Shown piece by piece: positions 1 to 7,635 of a stretch of 64,000 nucleotides of DNA. The stretch spans positions 124,001 through 188,000 of the forward strand of contig MKGP02000053.1 in NCBI GenBank assembly GCA_001913845.2, read 5' to 3'. Source of the DNA: Limnothrix sp. CACIAM 69d (lineage in GTDB: Bacteria; Cyanobacteriota; Cyanobacteriia; CACIAM-69d). Position 1 is the stretch's first letter, and each line of letters opens with the position of its first letter. The notes beneath the pieces are model-generated. The model saw only the letters and a list, made by a program, of their open reading frames with translations. It had not been told where the DNA came from and did not search any database. Made by a program: the position numbers and the translations under genes.

Positions 1-1332
1 GCCCATGTGCGGGTGATGCCCACCCAGTTGGCCCAGGTGTCAAATCATGGGGGTGAGCTAATTAATCAGATGGTGGAGATTCTGACGGATTCCACCCGAT
101 CGGGCCCTTGGTTGGCCGCCGCGCGGGAAGCCATTCGGCAACAACGTTCCCTGTCCTTGGAATATTCCCTGCGGCTGGGAGAACAGGAGGCTTGGTTTAT
201 TGCCAACATTGCCCCCACCTCCCACAGCAGCGTGATTTGGGTGGCGCGTGATATCAGCGATCGCAAACGGGCCGAGCGGGCCCTGGCCGAAGCCAATGTC
301 CAGCTCAAGGCTTGGATTGATACCCTAGAGCGCCGTAACCAGGAGTTGAAACTGCTGGGCGATCTCAGCGGCCTGCTGCAAACTTGCCTGAGCATCGCTG
401 AGGCGGGCCGCGCCTTGCCCAGTGTGTTGATGGCTTTGTTTCCGCGCTGTAGTGGAGGGGTGTTTTTATACGACGACAGCAAGGGCGTATTTTCCCTGAT
501 CAGCCAGTGGGGCGATAGTTTCTCCAGCCAATCGACCTTTGCCTTTCGCCATTGCTGGGCCCTGCGGCGTGGGCGATCGCACCGGGTGGAAGCGGGGCCG
601 CAAAACCTGCGCTGTCAGCACGCCTTTGAGGGGTTCATTGGCGAATCTCTCTGTATGCCTTTGGTGGGGCGGGGGCAAACCTTGGGGCTGCTGCACCTTT
701 GCACCCAGCCCAATCAGCGTCTGATTTCTGAATACCAACCCATGGCCACGGCCGTGGCGGAGCACTTGGGCTTGGCCTTGTCTGATATGCAATCGCGCCA
801 GAAACATAACCTGGTGACGCTTCAAGATGAGGATGCGCAACTGTTTAATCGGCAATATTTAGAGCAGCGGCTTCAGCGCGACTTGTTAAATATGGCCCGT
901 GCCCAGCAACCCTTGAGTTTGTTGGCGATCGCCCTGGATGGGTTGGCTGTGGCGGAGCGTCTTTCGGGCCAAGATACCAGCCGATACTTGTTGCAACGGG
1001 TGGTGATGCGGTTGCGCAACCATATCTCTGAGTTGGAAGCCCTGGGGCGCTACGGCAAATATGACTTGGTGCTGTTGCTGCCCAACACGGAGATTGAGGA
1101 AGCCTGTCGCCGAGCGGAGCGGTTGCGCCAACTGTTGTCGTCGTTGGATGCGTCCCTGCTGGAGTTTGCGCCCCAAGGAATTGGCGTGGCGATCGGGATT
1201 GCCAGTTTCCCAGACCATGGCCGCACGGCGGCTGAGTTATTGCACCGGGCAGACGTGGCCCTGTATCGGGCCCGATCGGGCAAGGGTAACGGCATTGTGC
1301 CCTATAGCTTGCCCGACAGCGATCGCGCCTAA
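1..1332 (+). CDS. PAS-GAF-GGDEF-like signalling protein, 5' truncated by window edge
   Basis: The reading frame is open from base 1, so the true start lies upstream. In order it shows the end of a PAS domain with a PAC-like segment ending in DISDRKRAE (about residues 1-95 of the visible part), a short coiled linker, a GAF domain (about 117-263) and a C-terminal GGDEF fold (about 275-435). The signature that should read GGDEF is GKYDL (about 352-356), and no RxxD inhibitory site precedes it. The catalytic acidic residue and glycine pair are therefore lost. I infer a non-catalytic sensor or c-di-GMP/GTP-binding scaffold rather than an active cyclase. It ends about 200 bp before thrS on the same strand. 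Domain identity is clear; the ligand and the missing N-terminal part are unknown. Confidence 0.85.
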   Translation, partial: AHVRVMPTQLAQVSNHGGELINQMVEILTDSTRSGPWLAAAREAIRQQRSLSLEYSLRLGEQEAWFIANIAPTSHSSVIWVARDISDRKRAERALAEANVQLKAWIDTLERRNQELKLLGDLSGLLQTCLSIAEAGRALPSVLMALFPRCSGGVFLYDDSKGVFSLISQWGDSFSSQSTFAFRHCWALRRGRSHRVEAGPQNLRCQHAFEGFIGESLCMPLVGRGQTLGLLHLCTQPNQRLISEYQPMATAVAEHLGLALSDMQSRQKHNLVTLQDEDAQLFNRQYLEQRLQRDLLNMARAQQPLSLLAIALDGLAVAERLSGQDTSRYLLQRVVMRLRNHISELEALGRYGKYDLVLLLPNTEIEEACRRAERLRQLLSSLDASLLEFAPQGIGVAIGIASFPDHGRTAAELLHRADVALYRARSGKGNGIVPYSLPDSDRA

Positions 1333-1533
1333 ACTGACCTCCTGCCCATTCGCCCTGATTGTGCCCCTGAACGTCCTGTCCCGAAGCGCTACCCGATCGC
1401 CGACCTCGTTAAGATAGAAGGCCCAAGCGGCGGTTCGCGAACCAAAAGTCGGGGGCCCTGTCGTCAATTGGCGTTAGAGTAGCCACAATGCGCGATCAAC
1501 CGTCGCTTTCTACTGTTGTTGAGTTTCGTTGGT

Positions 1534-3372
1534 ATGGTTCAGCAATTGCCCGATCGTCCCCTGCCCGCCGCCGACCAGGTTGATAAAATCACCCTGCCGA
1601 AAACTAGCGAATCGGAAACGCTGAAGAAAATTCGCCACACCACTTCCCACGTGATGGCCATGGCGGTGCAGCGCTTGTTTCCCAAGGCCCAAGTGACGAT
1701 CGGCCCCTGGATCGAAAACGGCTTTTACTACGATTTTGATAGCCCTGAACCCTTCAGTGAAGAGGCGTTGAAGGCAATCAAAAAAGAGATGATCAAAATC
1801 ATCAACAAAAAGCTGCCGGTGATTCGCGAAGAGGTGTCCCGCGAGGAAGCCAAGCGCCGAATTGAGGCGATCGGGGAACCCTACAAGCTGGAAATCCTCG
1901 ACGACATCAAAACCGAACCGATCACGATCTATCACCTGGGCGATCAATGGTGGGATCTCTGTGCCGGCCCCCACCTGGAAAACACCTCGGAAATCAATCC
2001 CAAGGCGATCGAACTGGAAACGGTGGCCGGAGCCTATTGGCGCGGTGATGCCACCAAGGCCCAGCTCCAGCGGATCTATGGCACGGCCTGGGAAACCCCC
2101 GAGCAACTGACGGAATACAAGCGTCGCAAGGAAGAAGCCCTCAAGCGCGATCACCGCAAACTGGGCAAAGACCTGGGGCTGTTTATCTTTGCCGATCCCG
2201 TGGGCCCCGGCTTGCCCCTCTGGACACCCAAGGGCACGATGCTGCGATCGATCCTGGAGGACTTCCTCAAAGGCGAACAGGTGAAACGCGGCTACTTGCC
2301 CGTGGTCACGCCCCACATTGCCCGGGTGGATTTGTTCAAAACCTCTGGCCACTGGCAAAAGTACAAGGAAGACATGTTCCCGATGATGGCCGAGTCGCCG
2401 GAAGAAGCGGCCGCCGAATTGGGCTTTGTGCTGAAGCCGATGAATTGCCCTTTCCACATCCAAATCTTTAAGAGCCAGTTGCGATCGTACCGGGAACTGC
2501 CGATGCGCCTGGCGGAATTTGGCACGGTCTATCGCTACGAGCAGTCCGGCGAGCTGGGCGGCCTAACAAGGGTACGCGGCTTCACGGTGGATGACTCCCA
2601 CCTATTCGTGGCTCCCGAGCAGCTCGACGCGGAATTTCTGAAGGTGGTGGATCTGATCCTGACGGTGTTCAGGGCGCTGCAACTGAAGAACTTCAAGGCC
2701 CGCCTCAGCTTCCGCGATCCCGAATCTGACAAGTACATCGGCTCCGATGAGGCCTGGAACAAGGCCCAAAACGCCATTCGATCGGCTGTGCAAACCCTGG
2801 GCATGGATTCCTTTGAGGCTCCCGGCGAAGCAGCCTTCTACGGGCCCAAGCTGGACTTTATTTTCCAGGATGCCCTAGAGCGCGAGTGGCAACTGGGGAC
2901 AGTGCAGGTGGACTACAACCTGCCGGAGCGGTTTGACCTGGAATATGTGGCGGCCGATGGCAGCCGTCAGCGGCCGGTGATGATCCACCGTGCTCCCTTC
3001 GGCTCGATCGAGCGGCTGGTAGGCATCCTGATCGAAGAATACGCGGGCGATTTCCCCTTCTGGCTGGCTCCCGAGCAAATTCGGCTGTTGCCCGTGGGCG
3101 ACAACTTCCGCGACTATGCCGATCAGGTGGTGACGCAATTGCAACTGGCCGGCGTTCGGGCCACGGTGGATGGTTCGGGCGATCGCCTGGGCAAAATTGT
3201 CCGCAACGCTGAAAAGGAAAAAATCCCCGTGATGGCGGTGATTGGTGAAAAAGAGGTGGAAACTAACAGCCTCAGCCTCCGCACCCGCGCCGACGGTGAT
3301 TTGGGATCGGTGACGGTGGCCACCACGATCGAACGGGCCGCGGCTGCCAACCGCGATCGCACCAATTTTTAG
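1534..3372 (+). CDS. thrS: Threonyl-tRNA synthetase (TGS-less form)
   Basis: Charges tRNA-Thr with threonine in the cytoplasm. I place the start at ATG 1534; an upstream in-frame TTG at 1516 adds six residues and has no advantage. The protein (612 residues) opens directly with the editing (SAD) domain: HTTSH near residue 35 and CAGPH near 150. The class II catalytic core follows, with zinc-binding NCPFH (about 303), motif 2 RYEQSG (about 333) and motif 3 around HRAPFGS (about 484). The anticodon-binding domain runs from about 510 to the end. The N-terminal TGS domain present in most bacterial ThrS (about 640 residues) is absent, as in cyanobacterial ThrS proteins I know of. Identity is secure. 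Confidence 0.97.
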   Translation: MVQQLPDRPLPAADQVDKITLPKTSESETLKKIRHTTSHVMAMAVQRLFPKAQVTIGPWIENGFYYDFDSPEPFSEEALKAIKKEMIKIINKKLPVIREEVSREEAKRRIEAIGEPYKLEILDDIKTEPITIYHLGDQWWDLCAGPHLENTSEINPKAIELETVAGAYWRGDATKAQLQRIYGTAWETPEQLTEYKRRKEEALKRDHRKLGKDLGLFIFADPVGPGLPLWTPKGTMLRSILEDFLKGEQVKRGYLPVVTPHIARVDLFKTSGHWQKYKEDMFPMMAESPEEAAAELGFVLKPMNCPFHIQIFKSQLRSYRELPMRLAEFGTVYRYEQSGELGGLTRVRGFTVDDSHLFVAPEQLDAEFLKVVDLILTVFRALQLKNFKARLSFRDPESDKYIGSDEAWNKAQNAIRSAVQTLGMDSFEAPGEAAFYGPKLDFIFQDALEREWQLGTVQVDYNLPERFDLEYVAADGSRQRPVMIHRAPFGSIERLVGILIEEYAGDFPFWLAPEQIRLLPVGDNFRDYADQVVTQLQLAGVRATVDGSGDRLGKIVRNAEKEKIPVMAVIGEKEVETNSLSLRTRADGDLGSVTVATTIERAAAANRDRTNF

Positions 3373-3547
3373 AGTTCAGGGCAGCGCCAGCCCAGAAAAG
3401 CTCTAGCCTAGGGAGGTGGAAGCGGCCGATCGCGTCCCTGTCCCCGATCGAGGGCGTGCCTCGTTTGCCCATCGCTCCGTCCTCGATCGTCCAACGGCTC
3501 AATAGTTCCCATCAAGTCCCCATCACAAGTACCGCTTGAACTTTGCG

Positions 3548-4036
3548 ATGAAACTTCAATCCACAATCGCAGCGATCGCCCTGGGTTTGCCGCTGCTGCT
3601 GACCCCCACCGCTGCCCAAGCCAACGAATACGATCGCTGTGTGCGCGACCTGCGCGACTCCAACATCAGCCCCGACCTGATTGCTAGCTCCTGTGCCTAT
3701 GTGCTTCACCCCGAGGACTTGGGCGACTGTGTGGAGCGAATTGACGAAAAAACCACCATCTCAGCGGAAGCGGCCCTCAGAACCTGTCGGCAAGCTCGCC
3801 GCCCGATCGACACCGCCAACTGTGTGGTCAGCATCTCGCGGGCCGGAGCCGTTGACGGCAGCGCCGTTTTGGAGCACTGTCGCCGCAGTTTGCTGCCCGA
3901 ACGGTTTGCCCGCTGCGTCACCACCCTGAATCGCCAGGTGACCAGTGACCTCACCACCGCCATGGGCCAATGCATTGACGGGCGTGATCGCCCCCGTGAC
4001 ATGTATCCCGAATATCCCGGGCGATCGGGCAACTGA
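3548..4036 (+). CDS. Secreted protein with four tandem two-cysteine repeats
   Basis: Unrecognised family. From ATG 3548 the protein has a clear signal peptide (Lys, then a hydrophobic stretch, ending near AAQA-NE), so it should be exported to the periplasm or beyond. The mature part is built of four repeats of about 31 residues. Each opens with Cys-Val followed by Leu or Ile three residues later (CVRDL, CVERI, CVVSI, CVTTL) and closes with a second Cys (SC, TC, HC, QC), giving eight cysteines. The even number and regular spacing suggest one disulfide per helical hairpin, or metal/cofactor binding; neither can be shown here. It lies 175 bp after thrS and is followed by a hairpin at 4174-4238. 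Confidence 0.75.
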   Translation: MKLQSTIAAIALGLPLLLTPTAAQANEYDRCVRDLRDSNISPDLIASSCAYVLHPEDLGDCVERIDEKTTISAEAALRTCRQARRPIDTANCVVSISRAGAVDGSAVLEHCRRSLLPERFARCVTTLNRQVTSDLTTAMGQCIDGRDRPRDMYPEYPGRSGN

Positions 4037-4376
4037 GATCGGTGACTGAGATCGGAAAACTGAGGCCGTAAATCGGCGTTTTGGTTGATTTGGGTTCCAG
4101 TTGGTTTGGGTTCGATCGGGTTTGGTCTACCTGTCCGTGGCCCTGCCAAGCCCACACCCCCCTCAAGAGAACTGGATCTATCTCCTAGGGTTAAGCCGCA
4201 GTCGTCGAGGCTGAACTGCTAACCCCAGGAGATAGACCCAATCCCAGTGATCTCAATTGTGGGCAGGATATTCAATCCTGAAGCCTATTAGGTGTTGGTT
4301 GATAGTTTTTGGATGGTTGATGGATTGTTCACGGCATGGTGCCCCCTCTCACCTTGCCTAGTGCCCTCGGAAATTC
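4037..4376. other. Convergent spacer with a long imperfect hairpin
   Basis: This spacer separates the plus-strand cysteine-repeat gene from the minus-strand bactofilin gene. It contains the inverted repeat annotated at 4174-4238 and short G-rich tandem-like text around 4030-4130 (repeats of gttgg/gatcgg). No convincing reading frame or tRNA was seen. Confidence 0.5.
4174..4238. repeat. Imperfect inverted repeat / hairpin
   Basis: The left arm 4174-4196 and right arm 4218-4238 share tctatctcct/aggagataga and gggtta/taaccc blocks, interrupted by one mismatch and two single-base bulges. A small inner stem (agcc/ggct) sits inside. It lies between converging genes, so it may work as a bidirectional terminator, but there is no T-run. 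It could instead be a member of a dispersed repeat family. Confidence 0.6.
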
Positions 4377-4775
4377 CTACTCGCTGCGGCCCACCAATTT
4401 GGGAATCGGTGGAGCAACGGGCAACAGGTTGGCATCCTTGGTGACAATGTGGCCCACGTAGAAAGCCCCCGCTTCAATATTCAGGGCGCTAACCACCACA
4501 TCCCCTTCCAGGCGCGAGGTGCGCGTTAGGGTCAGACTCCCCTCGGCCACAATACTGGCCTTCACTGTGCCGTGAATGATGATGTTGCCGGCTTTGACCT
4601 CGGGCCCTTCGATCGAGCCGGCCGCCGAAATCTCCAAATCCCCATTCACTTCCACCGTGCCCCGCACCGCACCATCAACCCGTAAACCGCCCTGGACTCT
4701 TAAGTTTCCTTGAAAATCACTTCCCTCAGCCAGATAGGTTACTGACGGCATTAGTTTTTTACTACGTCCAAACAT
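4377..4775 (-). CDS. Bactofilin family polymer-forming protein
   Basis: Bactofilins polymerise into cytoskeletal filaments that localise enzymes or shape the cell envelope. The 132-residue protein has the family layout: a short basic N-terminal tail, then a right-handed beta-helix of short repeats with regularly spaced Gly/Val (for example LRVDGAVRG, IIIHGTVKA, RLEGDVV), then a short Pro-containing tail. The length is normal for the family. A ctggag ribosome-binding site lies just upstream of the ATG at 4775. It appears monocistronic, with a long AT-rich spacer on its upstream side. Confidence 0.9.
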   Translation of the reverse strand: MFGRSKKLMPSVTYLAEGSDFQGNLRVQGGLRVDGAVRGTVEVNGDLEISAAGSIEGPEVKAGNIIIHGTVKASIVAEGSLTLTRTSRLEGDVVVSALNIEAGAFYVGHIVTKDANLLPVAPPIPKLVGRSE

Positions 4776-5558
4776 CGGTTAACTCCAGAGTCACTATTGC
4801 ATTGATCCATCCCCGCTTTCCTCCCAGCACGCGGCCTCGCGATCGAGGCCTGCTTCATTTTTCAACTCCTTGAAACTGCTTGAACTACTTTGCAAGTTTG
4901 CTGGGTCATTGACCCAGTTGGTGTTGCCATCAACAACAATTTATACTTCCGATCCTTGTTATTTTTCCGACCTCTTAGTTTTTCTCGCCCCTGCGTTTAA
5001 GGTGCGTTACTGATGGTGGCTTGTTCTAGGGGATAGAGTTGTCTTGAGATGAATGTCCGCAGCCTGATTTCAGGGTTTTTACGGACAAGATGCACTGATT
5101 TGGGTAATGGATGAAACTGTGAATCAACCATTACCCAATGGTTCTGAGCTTGTGGTTGATGGAAGAGGAGCAAGCAGGGACTAAGTTCTAAAATTCCCAA
5201 AAATTGCCCAAAATAAGCTCAGAATTCTGAAAAACTTGATTTTTCTCGACAATGATCGCCAAGACTTTTCTGAACGACGGTTTTCTAAATTTCAGAACAA
5301 TCAATGCGACTCAGACCCTATGAACCCAAACGAACACAAATCAATCACAGTCAGTCTTTGGGCATAATTTTGCCAGGATTATTAGGGTTGCAACTGATAG
5401 GGAGTTGATCCATGGGCGAGGGCCGCTGAGTTTGGATGCCGCTTTACCCGTGACGGGTCATGCCCCTTGGAGGATCGTGGGACATTTTGGAGAAGCAATG
5501 ATTGCAAGATACTCTGAAGGATCTATTTTGAAGGATCTATAGGGTATAGCAATAGGGT
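4776..5558. other. Intergenic region, AT-rich, no gene seen
   Basis: This 783-bp spacer lies between the divergent bactofilin and DUF72 genes. It is visibly more AT-rich than the flanking coding DNA (4860-5000 and 5200-5350), as expected for promoters in both directions. The 12-base repeat gaaggatctat occurs twice just before the DUF72 start (about 5515-5540). I found no RNA gene; short reading frames here lack coding character. Confidence 0.45.
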
Positions 5559-6509
5559 ATGGCGATCGACTGGCAATTTCGGCTCGGTTGTGCTGTGTGG
5601 TCTTATCCCGGTTGGGTGGGTTCCGTCTATCCACCAGGGACTTCGGGGCAAAAAGCCCTGCGTTGTTATGGCGAGCGGTTTTGGGCCGTTGAGGGCAACA
5701 CGACGTTCTATGGTGTGCCAACGGCAGCCACGGTGCAGCGTTGGGGATCGTTGGTTCCCGATGGATTTCGCTTTTGTCTGAAGTTGCCCCGGGATGTGAC
5801 CCACATGGGGCCCTTGCGCGATCGCGGGCCGGCGGCGTTGGCCTTTGCGGAGCGGGCGGCGGCCTTGGGCGATCGGTGCGGGCCTTTGTTTGCTCAGCTT
5901 CCTCCTAGCTACGGCCCCAGCCAGAGTGCAGATCTACGACAGTTCTTGAGCCAATGGCGACAGTCAACCGATGTCCCTTTGGCTTTGGAGGTGCGTCACC
6001 GGGATTGGTTTTTGCCCCATTGGCGCGATCGCCTCAATGGTTGGTTACGAGAGCTGGGAATGGGTCGGGTGGTGTTGGACACGCGGCCCATTTATCGGGG
6101 TTTGGATTTGGCCCGGGAAGATCCCCAACGGCAATCCCAGCGGCGCAAACCGGATTTACCGCTGCAAGCCTGTGTAACGGCGGAGTTCGCGATCGTCCGG
6201 TTCATTTCCCACCCGGAAGCCTGGCGCAATGAGGCTTATTTGCTGGAATGGCGCGATCGGGTGTTGCGCTGGCTGGAGCGAGGGGTGCAACTGTATTTTT
6301 TTGTCCACTGCCCGATCGAGGATCATTCGCCCCACACGGCCCGCCAGTTTCAGACCCTGTTGGAGACGGCGACGGTTCCGGCCGTGGCCGCGATCACCCC
6401 GTTGCCTTGGAATCAGTTGTCAATCACCGAAGGCGCAGCAGCAATAGCTGGGGATCGGACTGGGGGCGATCGCCTCGGATCCCCAAATGATCAGCTTTCC
6501 CTGTTTTAG
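5559..6509 (+). CDS. DUF72 (YecE-like) family protein
   Basis: A 316-residue protein of the DUF72 family, a TIM-barrel fold related to sugar-phosphate isomerases or endonuclease IV-like barrels, with no firmly established reaction. Family hallmarks are visible: LGCAVWSYPGW near the N-terminus (usual form GTSGWxYxxW), the EGNTTFY block (about 45-52), FCLKLPRDVTH (about 75-85), LEVRHRDWF (about 143-151), and the C-terminal HCPIEDHSP region corresponding to the usual FNNH/AP area. The family assignment is firm, the function is not known. The start ATG 5559 is preceded by aataggg. Confidence 0.9.
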   Translation: MAIDWQFRLGCAVWSYPGWVGSVYPPGTSGQKALRCYGERFWAVEGNTTFYGVPTAATVQRWGSLVPDGFRFCLKLPRDVTHMGPLRDRGPAALAFAERAAALGDRCGPLFAQLPPSYGPSQSADLRQFLSQWRQSTDVPLALEVRHRDWFLPHWRDRLNGWLRELGMGRVVLDTRPIYRGLDLAREDPQRQSQRRKPDLPLQACVTAEFAIVRFISHPEAWRNEAYLLEWRDRVLRWLERGVQLYFFVHCPIEDHSPHTARQFQTLLETATVPAVAAITPLPWNQLSITEGAAAIAGDRTGGDRLGSPNDQLSLF

Positions 6510-6547
6510 GGAGCCGTATTTTAGGCAAAGAGACCACAGCGAGGCGA

Positions 6548-6718
6548 CTACATCAAACCGGTGCGATCGACCAACAGGGCCACACCTGCCGAAAAAGCCG
6601 TAATGCCCATCGCGATCCAGGGGCTTTGGCCGAAGGCCACCGCAAAGGACACCGCCACACCGGCTCCAACGGCAGCGGAAATCACACCAGTGACCAAATC
6701 TTTTTGCTCGGGTTGCAT
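6548..6718 (-). CDS. Small two-segment membrane protein
   Basis: A 56-residue hydrophobic protein starting MQPEQKD. Two transmembrane segments (about residues 10-28 and 33-50) are separated by a short Gly-Gln-Ser-Pro turn. I chose ATG 6718 because aaggaaaaaacc supplies a Shine-Dalgarno sequence at good spacing; an in-frame start ten codons upstream has none. No family recognised. It lies tail-to-tail with the DUF72 gene. Confidence 0.6.
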   Translation of the reverse strand: MQPEQKDLVTGVISAAVGAGVAVSFAVAFGQSPWIAMGITAFSAGVALLVDRTGLM

Positions 6719-7091
6719 GGTTTTTTTCCTTGATGATTTCTTAAACAAAAGGCACTAATAAGAATCGCTAATGAGCGGCTGTGCTGTCCCAAATTACCAT
6801 CCCGATTTGGCTGGGCGTTTGGGAAAGACCTGGCTTTGCAATTAACCTTTAATAAGCTTGAGGATTCTTGAAATTTCGCGATAAAAATTCACACATTAGC
6901 CAAATTTTCACCGATTAGAACGTAATAAATGGCAATGACTAAACGAATGGCAGTTCCAATGCAGTCGCCTAAAAACGGGAGTGCCAAGAGCGAATCGGTG
7001 AAATGTCCGTGAAATAGCTAGCGAGTTGGCTAACAGGTATCTAGGAGCTAGAAAAGTCGTAAAAGTCTGTGAAAAAGACAAAAAAAGGGCA

Positions 7092-7149
7092 ATATCAATC
7101 AATAGACCTCATATCAATCAATAGACCTCTTGTATCAATCAAGAACCTC
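7092..7149 (+). repeat. Tandem 19-bp repeats
   Basis: Two perfect adjacent copies of atatcaatcaatagacctc (7092-7110 and 7111-7129) are followed by a shortened copy, tatcaatcaagaacctc (7133-7149). The second copy overlaps the left terminal repeat of the element at 7120-7357. Confidence 0.8.
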
Positions 7150-7357
7150 ATCCCAAATCCCGCTCCCAGATCCCTGATTGACTGAAAAAACACTCAAACC
7201 CTGGGTTGTTCCGTAGGTTGGGTTGAGCTTTGCGAAACCCAACTCGATCACTGCAAACCTTGTTGCTGTTGGGTTTCGTACCTCAACCCAACCTACGAAA
7301 TGATCATTAATTAGCCCATCTTGATCAAAGGGGGGTAATTCGTGCAAGAGGTCTAAT
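7120..7357. mobile_element. MITE-like element with terminal and internal inverted repeats
   Basis: The ends are inverted repeats: aatagacctcttg (7120-7132) and caagaggtctaat (7345-7357) match at 12 of 13 positions. Inside sits a near-complete palindrome at 7212-7297: the 16-base arm cgtaggttgggttgag pairs perfectly with 7282-7297, and an inner pair cgaaacccaac/gttgggtttcg extends the stem. There is no transposase frame. The layout fits a non-autonomous miniature element, with the internal palindrome possibly a separate earlier insertion. Mobility is inference. Confidence 0.65.
7212..7297. repeat. 86-bp palindrome (cgtaggttgggttgag arms)
   Basis: Perfect 16-bp outer arms (7212-7227 and 7282-7297) and perfect 11-bp inner arms surround a short central loop. 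Transcribed, it would form a long hairpin. Palindromes with this gtaggttggg sequence are, to my knowledge, dispersed in many cyanobacterial genomes. Confidence 0.8.
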
Positions 7358-7523
7358 AAATAAATTAAAAATGAGTTTAAAGGCGAATCTAGACATAGAA
7401 ATTAGAAAAATCAGCAACATAGTCAGAACAATCGTCAAAAGCACAACAACCAACAACCAGAGATCAGCAACCAATCAGCAACCAATCACCCACAAGTAGG
7501 GATCAACTAGCAGGTATTAGAAC

Positions 7524-7560
7524 AAAGAGCGCACAGTTCTCCTTTTGCTGTGCGCCCTTT
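7524..7560. terminator. Hairpin terminator downstream of the protoporphyrinogen oxidase gene
   Basis: Perfect 8-bp stem gcgcacag (7529-7536) / ctgtgcgc (7548-7555), extended by an aaag/cttt pair on the outside. Read on the minus strand, it follows the hemY stop by about 75 bp and continues into tctttgttct, as expected of an intrinsic terminator. Confidence 0.65.
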
Positions 7561-7635
7561 GGAAAATGGTTGAACGCGATCCAAAAATAGACTCCCGATC
7601 GGGTGGGTGGAGGCTGATTGCCTAGACCCGACTGC

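Larger units (their letters stand above)
6719..7635. other. Intergenic region holding a MITE-like element
   Basis: A 0.9-kb, strongly AT-rich spacer with no convincing gene. It holds the short repeats at 7092-7149, the nested inverted-repeat element 7120-7357, and the terminator-like hairpin 7524-7560. The stretches 6780-7080 and 7360-7500 show only AT-rich text with loosely repeated agc/caac words. Confidence 0.5.
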
